NCBI GenBank assembly: GCA_015680685.1
Contig: MNCI01005798.1
Coordinates: 824,406 to 888,405 of the forward strand
Origin: Gnetum montanum
Taxonomy: Eukaryota > Streptophyta > Gnetopsida > Gnetales > Gnetaceae
DNA length: 64,000 nt
Reading direction: 5' to 3'
Shown here: piece after piece, positions 26,101-38,884 of the stretch
Numbering within the stretch: position 1 is the stretch's first letter
How the letters are laid out: each line of letters begins with the position of its first letter
Made by a program: the position numbers and the translations under genes
Notes under the pieces: generated by a model
Database searches by the model: none
What the model saw: the letters and a program-made list of their open reading frames with translations, nothing else
Told to the model about the DNA's origin: nothing

Positions 26101-26352
26101 GGCCTATCACTCCACCTAAAAGCTTCCTATAGGCTACTCTCCCTATGAGTTGGTGTAGGAAAAATTGCCAACTCTTACTCTTCAATTCGAGCTTCATACG
26201 GTTTCAACGACCTATGACCTTGACATTAACTTAATTCTAGCACAAAAAGAAAGATTAATGAATCTCAACCTAGTAAACAAAAATTGATTGGTGGCCCTAT
26301 CATCTAATGAGTTGCACAAGGCATTTAACAAAAAAAACACCATGATCTTAGG
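23163..26352 (+). pseudogene. pol: Protease end, RT, RNase H and integrase of family-2 copy 1 (broken)
   Basis: It resumes the protease cut at 1056: VPLELVKYIV, then PIIMARAWIS (flap-side motif, about 23300). RT follows from about 24040: FLDGYSDYNQIKI, IPFDLCNAPTTFQ, and FMDDFSTYG in another frame at about 24417, so a frameshift lies just before the catalytic FMDD. RNase H has KPFYVMMDASN (about 24846) and TFRHYVLGYKVYMHTNHS. Integrase has its zinc region about 25490-25660 and a core WDINFMGPIIP (first Asp changed to Asn). The Glu region reads NQAKVTNRKI. Many stops are TGG-to-TAG. The integrase tail is interrupted at 26358. Confidence 0.82.
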
Positions 26353-26357
26353 ATTAG

Positions 26358-27656
26358 TTATGAATCATAGTTTGCCAAGCCTTGATATCAGATACTTGAT
26401 ATTGAGTATGTAATATCACAGCCTAGATAATGATATCAAATACATAATATCGTGATTGTTGTGTCAACCTATAAATATAGCACTCAAGTGCATAGGAAAG
26501 GGGAAATTAGTAAGTCATTAGTTAGTCATTAAAAGTTGAAAATATTTTTGTTAATTTTTAATTATTTTCCCAAGTGCATGCTCACAATGTGATGCTTGTA
26601 ATTGTATGAAACCTATGTTTGAGTGTGACATAGTTGGACATGCACATAATCAACATTCACTTAGATTTTTTAAAATATTTAATTATTAATTATTAATTAT
26701 TATTTTCTTAGTTAATATTTCTTTATCATCATTTACTATTGCTATTGTTAATGTAAAACGAGTACATCTAAATCACAAACATTTAAGTGTAACTACTTGG
26801 CAACCTAGTAAAGTATCTAGTAGTGCTCAAGTAATGTGCACTTGGTAACCCCAAAAGTAGTACACAAGGTCCAAGATGCATACGAATTATTAAGGATGGA
26901 TGCGCATCGCACTTAGGCTAGCTTAGATTTTATTTTTCATTATCTATTAGTTCACTCAAGTTATTTCTCATTGACTTTAGGAGTAGCATAGTAATTAGGA
27001 ATCACATCATACACCTCACTCTAGACTAAACCATATGTGACAAAGAAAATACTAGTCTAGGTCGGAAGAAAGTGAACCATGATTAATGTGTAACTATTTA
27101 GGTGCCATGACTAGTTCATCTACAAAGTTCAATTGGATCATTCGTACATGCTTGTGTTTGTATGGTTGAGCATAGGGGTATCTTGCCGCTCATCAGGTAC
27201 TCATTTTTCATTAACAATAGGAATAGAAAATGATGATAAATAAATATTAACTAAGAAAATAATAATTAATAATTAACAATTAAACAATTAAAAAACCAAG
27301 TGAATGCTACAATGATGGAGTAATCTTGATTAATATTACTGATGGTATGCATGTCCAAGTACATCACACTTGAACAAAGGTTTCGTACAATTACAAGCAT
27401 CACATTGTGGGCATGTAGTTAGGGAAAAGAAAAGAACTAAAAATTAACAAAAAGACTCTCAACTCCTAACAATCAACTAATGACTTACCAAATTGACTCC
27501 TCTCCTATGTACCCAAGTTCTATATTTATAGGCTAACACAAGAATCATGATATCATGTATTCAATATCGTTACCCAAGCTATGATATCGCATACCCAATA
27601 TCGAGTATCCAATATCGAGTATTCGATATTGGGACCTAGCAAACTGCGATTCATCG
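26358..27656. mobile_element. Back-to-back family-2 LTR structure (inverted repeat) with target duplication
   Basis: A complete + strand LTR (26358-27195, TTATGAATC...CGCTCATCA, TATA box 26470-26477) is joined head-on to the first 461 bp of a second LTR in reverse (27196-27656, ending GATTCATCG). Both outer ends are therefore LTR 5' (U3) ends. ATTAG flanks the whole unit (26353-26357 and 27657-27661), and removing it restores the integrase tail as seen in copy 2 near 32945. The two arms pair over about 400-450 bp and could form a large hairpin. It is not a normal solo LTR. Confidence 0.8.
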
Positions 27657-27860
27657 ATTAGGAAATTCAAATTTCAACTAGGAGATAAGGTCCTCTATTG
27701 AAACCCCATGCATGTGCCTCAACAAACTAAGTTTTAGATGTTCTGGGAAGGGCCTTATATCATTTATGAAACCCTTCCTTCTAGGGCCATGTTAATCTAC
27801 AAATCTAAGAGCCCAAACAAAAATCAACTAGTCAACACATAACAAGTCAAACCTATCCAT
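27657..27860 (+). pseudogene. pol: Integrase C-terminal tail of family-2 copy 1
   Basis: KFQLGDKVLY followed by EGPYIIYETLPSRAMLIY, the C-terminal module of plant gypsy integrases. It continues the frame broken at 26352 and aligns with 32960-32760 of copy 2. Confidence 0.7.
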
Positions 27861-29861
27861 AAGCTTAAGCAAGCCAATGCAACAAATGCTTCATTGAATG
27901 GACAACCACACTTAATCTTTTAGATCTCCTCCTTTCAACTTATTTGTGAATGAGATGGTCATCCATGCTAGTCATTATAATGGCTCCTTTATTTTCCATC
28001 TTTTTTTTTACAGGTTTTTGTTTTACACCTTATTATTTTTACAACATTTTGTTTTGTGCCTTCTTTATCTAATACCTTTTTGTTTTTACTTTATTAATTT
28101 TTTCCAATTTTTGTTTTACAACATCATTAATACACTTTATTTTTCTTGAATATTTTACAATTTCTTATATATTTTTCTTTATTTTGGTGTGATTTTCTTA
28201 TTGTGTTCTAATAATAATGTGCTTTATTGCCAACTAGGTATAGTGTAGTTTTCTTGATGTGGGCATGTGCTATCTAGTTATTTGATTGTTCATGTCTAAA
28301 TCCTAGCTTTGAATTTTTTTACTAATAACTAAGACATAATTTCTTTTTCTTGGAATAGGTAATGAGTCCACAACATCCACCCATCCACAAACTCTATAGT
28401 TTTTCTTATTCTAGAAGTTTGAGGTCCCTTTTCCTTAAGTAAAACTTTAACAAACTTGTGACCTTGGTAGTTTTCGAACTTGGAAAGGATTCAAAGGTTT
28501 GAACAAGGTGTGACATCAAGGGGACTCAATACTTTTTGTACTCTTCTACTTGGATGCATGGGTGTTTTCATGGATTTCTTACCATTTCATGTCAACCAAT
28601 AATAGGAAGTTGAATAAGACTTTGCATGGTGTGGTTCTCATCCAAAAATTCAAAAGTAAAAAAATGATGGGAATTTAAAGCACACTCCTTAGACAAAATA
28701 AATAGGATATAAGCACTAGTTATGGAGCTAAAAATACATGTTACCCATGCATGAAGGTCCCCTCTAACTAAGGTCCTTTCTCAATTTGTACTTCTCTTTT
28801 CTTCTTAAATATGAAATAGTGGTTATTTTGTGAGAGCAGTCTTGTATCTCAAGGGGGTGGACTAGTCTTAGAGTGGCAATGCAAATTCATTGAAAGTGGT
28901 TGGTTTTTTTCTAGACTAAGAATGGATTTTATTAGGTCATTTAACCACAAAATTCACAAGGGACTTCATGTGACCTTGATCAAGAACTACATTCTACTTT
29001 CTGTCTTTCATCCATCTATGCTTTCCATAACTCACCTCACTACTGGTGTTTATGTCCTTTTTTGATGTCTTGGTTTGATGTGTCAAAATTATTAGGTAGT
29101 TTCTTCTAGTTTTTTTCACTTAACTTTCCATAATCATTAATCACCCATGGGACCCATGGACTTATTGGTTTCAGGAAATGCAAGGGCAACAAAGGACATC
29201 TACCTACTTTGGTAAGGATCCACTTACATACCTTTTGGTTAGATTAGTTAAGGTCTTTATTGTTAGGCATTCTCACAATCAAATCCTTTTTTATGTTCCA
29301 TCAATGACATTCAATTATGCACATATTCAAAATGTTTTTTAGTGAAATCCTCTTTTTTGTTGTTATGAATTCTTTAATCCTTTTTAAACATTTCATTACA
29401 ATTAGGCTTTTTAGAATTTAATAATGGACTGCTTATCCATTTCATCCTATTTTTTAGTCTTCCTACTAATTATATTAAAAGAATCAATTCACCATAATCA
29501 CAACCTAGCAAACTGTAACTACCAATGAGACAAGGTCTCTAAAATATATAAGTTACACATTGCACACTAATTCGTGATTTTTTTATGATTGCAATGGAAA
29601 GTGTAGATTGGAGGTGAGACTATCTTCACTAAGGAATCAGCAACAACACCATGTGATGAGGCCCCTTCATGATCATTGAATCTTCTCCCTTGTTCTTCAA
29701 CTACCAGAGGAATTGAATGTCAGTTTTGACTAGGGTGTTTAATTCTATTACCATGAAAACCTAATTTTGTAAAAGATTGTAAATCCATGCACTTGGCCAC
29801 TTAGAATCTATATATTTCATCTAAGTCATTTTACATGTTATTCAATAATCTCATACCTTCC
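27861..29861 (+). other. 3' noncoding region of family-2 copy 1
   Basis: AT-rich, with a T-rich stretch at 27985-28190. It aligns almost fully with 32740-30800 of copy 2 read on the - strand. No conserved frame is seen, and I find no env-like gene. It stops at the CTTCC duplication where copy 2 is inserted and continues at 59106. Confidence 0.65.
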
Positions 29862-30720
29862 TAATGAGTGGCAAGGTACCCCTACATCCAATCATATGAA
29901 TCACTAAAGCATTTACATGTGATCTGGTTGAATTTCATGGACCTATAGTTTTCCAGTGCACTAGTTCTTCTAGGAAGTGAAATGGGTGTTGAGAACATTT
30001 GTTGTCTTTCCAACTACACTTGTCAAGCTCAAGCATATGGTTTAAGTGTAATTGAGGTACATGATTTTTATTATTTTATGTTTTATAAATTTAATCACCT
30101 ACAACAAGAATGAAAAGTAGAATAATTTAAAATCTAATTCATTTACTACCTAGCTAGCCTAACACAAGTACCCATCCCACTTTCCTGGACACATCCTAAA
30201 CACATATAGTCCCACTAGGTTACCAAACATTAAGTGTTTATGGGTTACCAAAAAATATATGTATGCTCAAAGTAGTCATACTTGTGTTCATTAAAAAATA
30301 AAAATTAATTTCTTAATTTAAATGCATTAAAGTGCATTAAAGAAAACATTAATCTATTCTCAATGCTCCAAGGATTATCAAAAGGGTTCATTTTTATTCC
30401 TGTTACACTATTGTGCTCAAGTACATTAGTGCTTGAACAAAGATCCATACACACTCAAAATCCTACTGCGAGCACTTACAAATATTCTAACTTTGGAGAA
30501 AACAAACTACAAGAGCTTCACTACTCTATGCAAAAACTATGAAAAAATCAACTAAAAACTTATGAAAAGTTTAAGCCCAAAAGCAATATTTATTGGCCAA
30601 CATATACCCCATGATGTTGGATATTTGACATCACATCCTAGGCTTTGACATTAGGTATCTAATGTCCAGGCTCTAATATCATATACTTGATATTAGAGCT
30701 AGTCCAAACATGATTTATCA
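29862..30720 (-). repeat. 3' LTR of copy 2
   Basis: Read on the - strand it starts TGATAAATCATG and ends ...CCACTCATTA (normally CATCA). It is close in sequence to 58228-59105, 59182-60054, 62220-63060 and 26358-27195. Clusters of GATATCG-like half palindromes lie near its start, ahead of a TATA-like box. The element-proximal side carries the purine-rich CACAAGGGTA. Confidence 0.88.
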
Positions 30721-32640
30721 TACCCTTGTGACTGAATGAAAACTCATCCTTAAGTGAAGAAGAGGAGGAAGAAGTCCCTTACAAGATATTAGAAAGGTAT
30801 GGGATTATTGACTACCATACAAATTGACTTAGATAGAATAGATAGACTTTGAGTACCCAAGTGTATAGATTTACAATTTTTTACAAAATTGGATGTTCAT
30901 GATAAGAGAAGAGAACACCCTAATCAAAACTTACATTCAACTCCTCTAGTAGCTAAAGAGTGCAAGAGAAGATTCAACAATTATGAATGGTCCTTGTCAT
31001 GTGGTACTGGTGCATCATCCTTAGTGAAGATAGTCTCACTTTTAGTCCATGCTTCCCACTGCAATTACAACAAAATCACAAATTAGTATGCAATGCATAA
31101 CACATAACTATTAAGTACCTTATCTCGTTAGTGGTTACACTCGGCTAGGTGGTGATTTTTGTAGATTGATTCTTTTAGTAGTGTTAGCGGGAAGACTAAA
31201 AAATAGGGTAAAATAGATATGCAATCCATTAAATTTGAAAAAGTTCAAACAAGATTAAATGCTTGAAGAAGGTTTAAGAATTCATAATATTAATAATAAG
31301 AGGTTTTATTGGAAAATGTTGTCAAGATGCACACAATTGGATGTCATTGATGAGGTCAAAAAATGAATTTAATTATGAGGATGTCTAAGGGAAAAGAGCT
31401 TAACTAATCCAACTAAAAGATATGCAAGTGGATCCTCCCCAAAGCAAGCATAGGCCTTTTATTACCCTTACATAACATCAAACCAAGGAGTTCATGGGCT
31501 CCATGGATGATTAATGGTTATGGAAGGTTAAGTACAAAAACCAGGAAGAAACTACCTAAGAATCTCAACACTTCAAATCAGGACATCGAACAAGAACATG
31601 AAACCAGCAGTGAGGTGAGACATGCAAAGCATAGGTGGAAGAGAGAGTGTGTGTGCAATGGAGTTCCTAATTAAGGTCGCATGATGTTCCTTGTGAATTT
31701 TATGGTTAAATGACCTGATAAAATCCATCCTTAGTCTAGACCAAAACCAACCATATTCGATGACTTTACATCACTATTCTAAGACCAGTCTACCCCCCTT
31801 GAGACACAAAAGTACATCCATAGAAAAACCATTGTTTCTAATTAGAGAAGAAAAGAGAAGTAGAAAGGGAGGAAGGGCCTTAGTTAGAAGGGACCTTTAG
31901 GCATGGGTAACATGTCTTTCTAGTCCCATAACTAGTGCCTTTAGCCCATTTATTTTTTCTAAGGAATGTGCTTTGAATTTCCATCATTTTTTTTAAATGG
32001 GAACCACACCATGTAAAGACTTATTCAACTTTCTTTATTGGTCAACATAAAACAATTAGAAATCCATGAAAACACACATGCACCTAAGTAGAAAAGCACA
32101 AAGAATACCAAATCCCCTTGAAGTCACACCTTGTTCAAACCTTTCAATCCTTTACAAATTCAAAAACTACCAAAGTTACAAATTCATTAAAGTTTTATTA
32201 ATGAAAAAGGGACTACACATTTCTAGAACAAGGAAAACCATAGAGTTTTTGGATGGATGGATGTTGTGGACTCACTTCTTTTTGAATGAAAATAAACCAT
32301 GTCCTTGCTATTAGTAACAAAATTCAAGGCTAGAATCCATACACCAACAATCAAATAACTAAATAGTATGTACCCACATCAATTACATCACACTGTACCT
32401 AGTTGGTAATAAGATGCTTATTATAAAAACAAGATAAGAAAATCACATCCTAATAAATAAAAGTATATAAGAAATTGCAAAATATTAAAGAACAAGAAAA
32501 CATACTAACAATGTTGTAAAACAAAAAATTTGAAAATTTAATAATATAGAAAACAAAGAGTGTAAAATAAAGAATGTGTAAAATAAAAACGTGTAAAAAA
32601 AACTATGAAAAACTAAGGAGCTGCCTATATGGTTAGCATG
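30721..32640 (-). other. 3' noncoding region of copy 2
   Basis: Mirror partner of 27861-29861 (copy 1) and also aligned with 63061-64000 (copy 3). No frame is conserved across the three. The part next to the LTR contains the polypurine-like CATTCAGTCACAAGGGTA. Confidence 0.65.
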
Positions 32641-34400
32641 GATATCCATCTCCCCCATGACTAAGTTTAAAGGTGGAGATTCGAAATATTGAGCATAGTT
32701 GTCCATTCGATAAGGTGTTTATTATATTAGCTATCTTATGCTCATGGAAAGGTTTAACTTGTTGTATGTTGACTAGCTATTTCTTGTCTAGGCTCTTAGG
32801 TCTATAGATCATCATGGCCCTAGAAGGAAAAGTTTCATAAATGATGTAAGGTTGTTCCCGCAACATTTGGAACTTATTTCATTAAGGTACATGTGTGGAA
32901 TTCTAGTAGAGAACCTTATCTCTTATTTGAAATTTGACTTTCCTGATTTTAATGTCATGGTGCTTTTTGTTTAATGCCTTGTACAACTCATAAGATGATA
33001 AGACCACTAATTGATTTTTGTCTAGCAAGTTGAGATTCATTAATCATTCTTTTTGTGCTAGACTTAAGTCGAGGTCGAGGTCACAGGCTGTTGAAAGTGT
33101 ATGAAGCTTGAATTGAATAGGAAGTGTAGGTAATTTTCCATACACAAGCTCATAGGAAGAGTAGCCTATAGAAAGTTTTCATGTTGAGTGATAGGCCCAA
33201 AGGGCATCATTGAGTTTTTTGCTCCAGTATTTCCTATACTTGCTAATAGTTCTTGTTAGAATCCTTGTGATTTTCCTATTGGTAACCTCAACTTGACCAT
33301 TGGCTTGGGGACAGTAGGGTGTTGTGAGTTTATGTTCAACCCCCAAGCATTGCATGAGCTTCCAAAATGTAGTGCCTATAAAGTGAGTTTCATTATTAGA
33401 AATTAATGCACATGGCACACCAAACCTATTTACAACATTTTGTTATACAAACTAAGAAGTAGTAGAAGATGTATAGTCGATGACGGCTACTACTTCTGCT
33501 CATTTTGTACATACACCTTTTCATCTGACATGGGTGTGATGGGACCCATGAAATCAATGCCCCAGATGTTGAAGGGTTTCACTGGTTAGATCCATTGCTA
33601 AGGTCCCTTCATTCAAGTAGTCATTCCATGATTTTGTTGTTAGCATTCACAAAAGTGGACATATTGGTGAGCATCCCTATGGATTGTTGGCCAACAGTAC
33701 CCTACCATTAAGATTTTAATGGATGTGCATCTTCTAGCATAGTGGTCCCAACAAGGACCTTCATGAGCATCTTAAAGAACATGTAGTTGATTAGCATCAG
33801 GGACACACCTTGTAGAGGTGTCCATTAATCTCCATGAATAATTTTACTTGGTGAAGAAACTATTGTTTCTTCTAGTGGTCCAACCTTTGTGGCATCTCTT
33901 GGGTGAGAATTCCATCATACCATTTAGGCTCATTGGGTAATTATTCAATTATAACTATAGCAAATAGGAGTTCATCCAGAAACATATTAGATAGTGGGTT
34001 CTCCTCCTCTTTGTTGTCCTATCATAACTAAGATAAGTGATTAACAACCACATTCTCAGTGCTCTTTCAATCTACCATTGTAAGATTGAATTCCTGTAAG
34101 ATCACCAGCCACCATATGATGTAGGGGCTTACCATTGGATTGTTCAATAGAAAGTAGATGGCATTGTGATTGGTGTGCATAAACACTTTGTATCCAAGCA
34201 CATAGTGCCTAAAATTTTCTAAAGCAAACACCATTTCCATCAATTCTTTTTCTATGGTGGTGTAGTTTAGTTGTGCACCCCCAATGCTTTGGCTAGTGCA
34301 ATGGATGTAGTATGGACATTTCTTATCATCCATCTACATAAAAATGGCTCTCAAGGCATAATTTAATGCATCTATCATGACATAAAATGGTTTGGACCAA
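32641..34400 (-). pseudogene. pol: RNase H and integrase of family-2 copy 2 (broken)
   Basis: RNase H (34333-34067): TTIEKELMEMVFALENFRHY and VFMHTNHNAIYFLL. Integrase follows: WGIDFMGP (first Asp kept, about 33560), LISNNETHFIG (second Asp changed to Asn), NGQVEVTNRKI (Glu kept) and DALWAYHST at 33181. The tail KVKFQIRDKVLY lies at about 32930. Stops interrupt the zinc-binding part. It joins across element 2 to the RT remnant at 54800-54950. Confidence 0.8.
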
Positions 34401-34405
34401 TTGGG

Positions 34406-37017
34406 TGTTACGTCTAAAAACGTTGGTGGCTAGAACACCAAGAGGTTATTGAGCATATAGCCTAACCATGGATCTATGTGAGGGCCATGCTAGAGAAAAT
34501 GGAAATGGGTTACCTTGAATGGTCTAGTCGATCAGAAAGGAACTTACATGGTGTACAATAACCATATGCAAAAAATAGTTTTAAAATGTAACACACTGAG
34601 TTTGAAATGGAAGAAAAATGAGAGTTGCATGATAATAGAAATGCATCAAGTATGTAATCATGACAATAAGCCTGAACAAGTACACATAGAAGTAACATAC
34701 ATATAATAGCAGAAATGGAATGAGATTTTGAGTGAGAGAATGAACCACCCCAAAATTGAGAGATATGATATTTGTTTGGCTAATGAATGTGTACAACTAG
34801 TGTGCAATACTAGACAGGCATAGCTGATAATGGAATAGTATGGTCACAACTCCAAGACTGCTGCCAATGGGGTGCTAATAGGAAGTGAAGAGCTAATGAT
34901 CACTAGGTTGAGAGCCACTACGTTAGGTTGAGGAGAGATCTAGGAAGTGCTACTATTGGGATTTGTTGTTTATCACTCTATTCGCCAATCTCTTCACCAA
35001 TCTCTACTACCAAAATCCAACTGCCAAGAAGCCCGCCTTTTCTTTTTAGAAGTCAATCCTTTGAACATTATTCATTGGGGTATTTATAGATCCAAGAGTT
35101 GGAGAAAGACATGGTTTGGATGCAACGTGTCTTGGGTCCCACATGACACAAATCGTGGATGTGCTACACTGACATGTAGTGCTATGCTACAGTGTTATGC
35201 CAAAGTGCTACATAGAATGAAATGATGCTGGAAGTGAAACCTGCTGAGCCGTAACCATACCGTTCAAACTGCATGTGCCAGAATCTAGGGGACTACCATA
35301 TTTTTACAAAAAATTCTAATGACAAGTGTAAAATGAAGCTTACACTTTGAGACTACTTATTCCCTTCTCTTACGAGTAGGGTAACGCATAGAGACAATTT
35401 TGAGGCTCGACAAGGGATGTAACAAGCAAAGAAAACTACTGATCTTGGCCACCAAGGAGATGCTGGGGTAGAAGTGATCATTGATGATGAGTCTTGAAGC
35501 TTCTGGAGATGTCCTGCAGTCTCCTTTCAAGTGTTATGCTACTTATGTTGCTTAACGTAGTGGCATAGTGTGAATACCTACTCGCTACGCTGTGCTACGC
35601 TGCTTAGCATAGTGCAGCGTAGCAACCAATTTTGAGATAAATCTTGCTCAAAAAAAAAACTACCCCTGTAAGGCCTGGCAAGGAAAGCTATCTCAACAAC
35701 TAGCCATTACCCTTTTCATGTTGAAGGAGCTTGAGACTTCCTGGTTTCATCCCTGGAATACTTTTAGCCTTAATGTTCTAGTTACGCTATGCTATGCTGT
35801 TCAACATAGTAGCCAATGTGACATGAATTCTAGCTTAATTTGCAATTCTTTGTTAAGAGACTTTGATCGAGACCTAAGGAAAAAGTGGGATAGGTAGCTT
35901 TGGTGGTTAAAGCATGGCCAAGTGTGATTCTTTTTCTAGAACAACTTGATGAAGGGACTTCGTGCATTTTGACCCTGCTACACTGTGCAGCGTAGAAGAG
36001 TGTAGCATCCAATTTGGCTTCAATTTGGACTTACTTTACAAGTGCTCTATTATGGGATCTCGGTCATATGCTGAGGTGGTAGTAGCAAAAACATTTTTCA
36101 TGGTTGAAGTATGGGCAATTTTTTTCCCCATTCCAAGTGTGATTCTTTTGCTAGAACAACTTGATGGAGGACCTTCATGCATTTTTACCCTACTATGCTA
36201 TGCTACATTGTGTAGCATAGCACAGTGTAACATCCAATTTGGCTTGAATTTGGACTTACTTTGTAAGTTCTCTATCATGGGATCTCGATCATATGCTAAG
36301 GTGGCAATAGGACAAACATCTTTCATGGTTGAAGTATGGGCAGTTTTGTTCCCCATGCCAAGACAATCTGAGAGGAGAATTTCATCATGCTAGGGCCCTA
36401 CTACACTATGCTATGTTGTGTAGCATAGAAAAGCATAGCACTTAGACCGAGGTGATTTTTGATGAATTTTATCCTATTTTCCTTTACATCACACTAATCA
36501 CACTTCAAGGATGAAGTGGGGCAGCTATCCTAGAGGACTGAATCATTGCCAACTACATCTTTGGCACTTGATCAGTCTCCACATGGCCTTCTATGCTATG
36601 CAACGTAGCGTAACATAGCAATTCTCGTAGTTAGAAAACTTGGTGAACTAATTAGTCCATCCTAGACACCTTTGATAGCTCCTAGCCTGGCACTTGGGTG
36701 GACTATCAACCGAGGCATTTTTCAAGCTAGATAAGCTAGATAGTGTAGCAAGCTTAACAACCTAGGAGATATAAAATTTTCCAAACTACATGGTCCACTT
36801 TTAGTGCTTCATTTATGCAAAATGGCCTCATGAATGGGTGCTACATTGACTATGCTACAAAGGGTAGTACCCAAGCCTAGAAGTGGCCTTGTAGATGTTA
36901 GGACCTTTGGCATGCCATGTTGTCTACATAGTCTAGCATGGCACTGTGCTTGCAAATATCTTTGCCCAAATTTTGGGACTGTGTTGAATCATGAGTCCCA
37001 AAATTGATGGTGTTTCA
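34406..37017 (-). repeat. 3' LTR of element 2 (LTR D)
   Basis: Starts (on -) TGAAACACCATCAATTTTGG and ends TTTTTAGACGTAACA. It is longer than its partner LTR E (2612 against 2374 bp), mainly because of a 215-bp tandem duplication at 35918-36357. TATA box 35081-35088. Confidence 0.9.
35918..36357 (-). repeat. Tandem duplication inside LTR D
   Basis: Two units (35918-36132 and 36133-36357) share CCAAGTGTGATTCTTT, the GCTAYG palindrome region and GGGATCTCG(G/A)TCATATGCT. LTR E has one unit only (53930-54150). An apparent 143-codon frame over the duplication encodes the same segment twice and is an artefact. Confidence 0.8.
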
Positions 37018-37040
37018 ATTGCCCCTCTTTGTTGACATCT
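37018..37040 (-). other. Polypurine tract of element 2
   Basis: On the - strand CAACAAAGAGGGGCAAT ends directly at the 3' LTR start. It matches element 1 at 20771-20787. Confidence 0.8.
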
Positions 37041-38440
37041 AGAGGATCTTCCCAAGAGACATCGATAAAGAAAATTAAACATCATGCTAAGCATGACACC
37101 CATACCATTCATCAATTCCCGCTTAGATAATTCTTTGCTATGCTTGAAAGTTCTAGAAAAGCTAAGTATGATAGGGAAAGAGCACAAGTTTGAGGAACTT
37201 GGACTAGGGAAAAGGAAAGGTGTAGGATGCATTTTCATGAGAGCTATTGCCATAGTGTGATCCCTCATCAAAATGCTTATGAAGGATTTGACACACATGA
37301 GTGGCTTCTCCCTTTGGATTTTAACCTCTCATCAGAGTGCTTAGAGGTGGTTACTCCAAAGTTGAGACAATTGCAAAGCAACTATGCTATTTGTTTTGGG
37401 CACTTGGCTATATCACCATTTTTTTGTGCTTTCTGTTGCTTTTTTTTTCACACCCATGTTCATTCAAAGGAAACCTTGTCGTCATTGTAGGATAGGTGTT
37501 TCCTCCTCAGGATGAGTTGCGTTACATCTATGTGGGGCTTTGACTAGCCTAGAGAGGCTTCCCATAGGATGAGTTATGTTCCATCCATCATGGGCTTGGC
37601 AGTTGTGCATGGAAGAGGGTTTCATGTGCATTGAAAAAACTTGGGAAGAAGATGTTAGAAATTGTGAGTATAGGAAATGGAAATTAAGTTGGCTGAAGGG
37701 GAAATAGGATATGCACTCTCAAATAGCTAGGCTAATCAAAGCAGGTACTTCGGAATAATGTAGCATCTTGTTCTAATCATGGAACATGTTCCTGATTGAC
37801 ACCATCTTGGCTTTTATCCTACAAACATAACAAAGAGAAAACCAGCAAAACAACCATCAAGGGAAGTGAGGGCAAAGTCCTATTTCCTTAGGACACTGCT
37901 AGGATAGCAGGTGCTATGTTTGATGTGTCCAATGTCCAAAGCAAGAAGGCTAGTGTAGGCTTTAGCAATGGCAAGCTAGGAAGCTTCAACGACCTTGTTG
38001 GAAATGAGCATTGAAGAGACTAGAAGCGATGATGATAACACAGGTGCTCAGGAATCCCCATCAAAGGCAAAATTCATGAAATCCAACTACAAGATGAGAA
38101 GCCTAATAGCTAAACACTTTTTTAGACTTCAGCGATGGAGAGAACTGTAGGATGCTAGCATTGTGGCTGCGCCTCAATAGTGTTGGGGCTCTAGTAGAAG
38201 GTGTTGATGGCAAGAGCTATGACCAAGATGATTGGCAGCGGTGATGATAGCTTCAAAAGGTCAGTAAGATGTCAAACGACATCTCCAAAAGATTAGCAAG
38301 GTGCCAGGGATGACAATGCTACATGTGTCCCAAAGGATTTTTCCTTGGTGGTTTGAACTTCATTCTTGAACTTCCACATTTCACCCCATTTTGCTTAGGA
38401 AACTCAAAGATATGCCTGCTCACTTGTTCTAAAGGCCACA
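37041..38440 (-). other. 3' noncoding tail of element 2
   Basis: Aligned with 19316-20770 of element 1 on the opposite strand. The short frames seen here are not shared by the two copies, so I call no gene. Confidence 0.6.
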
Positions 38441-38860
38441 TGTGTGAGCAGAGAGGTGTTGCACTATGAACCTAGTTTTAGCTCTTGGTAGACCATCAGA
38501 TGTGCTAGTTTAAAGTCCTAGTACACCATGATCCTAGTTTAAGGTCCAGGTAGACTGAGCTATGCTAGTTTAAGGTCCTAGCAGACCGTTGTGGTAGTTT
38601 AAGGTCCTAGCAAACTGTTGTGCTACTTTAATATCATAGTGGACAAAGGATGGCTAGTTTAAGATTATAGCAAACCATGTTGTGGGTGCCAGTTTTGCAT
38701 CATGGCCCAAAGATAATCTGTGGGTGCTAATTTTATGTCATGGCCCAAAGACATGTTGTGCCAATTTCACATCATAGCTAACATTTTGTAGCATTTTATA
38801 GTCATAACAAACTATATATGCTAGTTTATAGTCATAGCAGACTATAGCACTTACCTTGCT
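38441..38860. repeat. About 30-bp minisatellite after integrase (element 2)
   Basis: About a dozen units with the core CTAGTTTAAGGTCCTAGCAG or TAGTTTATAGTCATAGCAG. Counterpart of 18980-19315. Confidence 0.8.
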
Positions 38861-38884
38861 TCATGTCCAGCGTAATCTTGCATG

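Noticed and set aside
26358-27656. Foldback or Mutator-like DNA transposon with long terminal inverted repeats
   Set aside because: The arms are parts of the family-2 LTR, seen elsewhere with adjoining retroelement sequence, and the duplication is 5 bp as for LTR elements.
27861-29861. env-like gene after integrase, as in some Athila elements
   Set aside because: No frame is shared between copies 1 and 2, and I see no signal peptide or membrane segment conserved between them.
35962-36393. 143-codon frame with an internal protein repeat
   Set aside because: It lies fully inside an LTR, is created by a DNA tandem duplication, and is not open in the other LTR copies.
37227-37490. 87-codon + strand frame antisense to the 3' tail of element 2, where Tat antisense ORFs are often found
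   Set aside because: Not open in the matching part of element 1 (19316-20770), and no splice or codon signal supports it.
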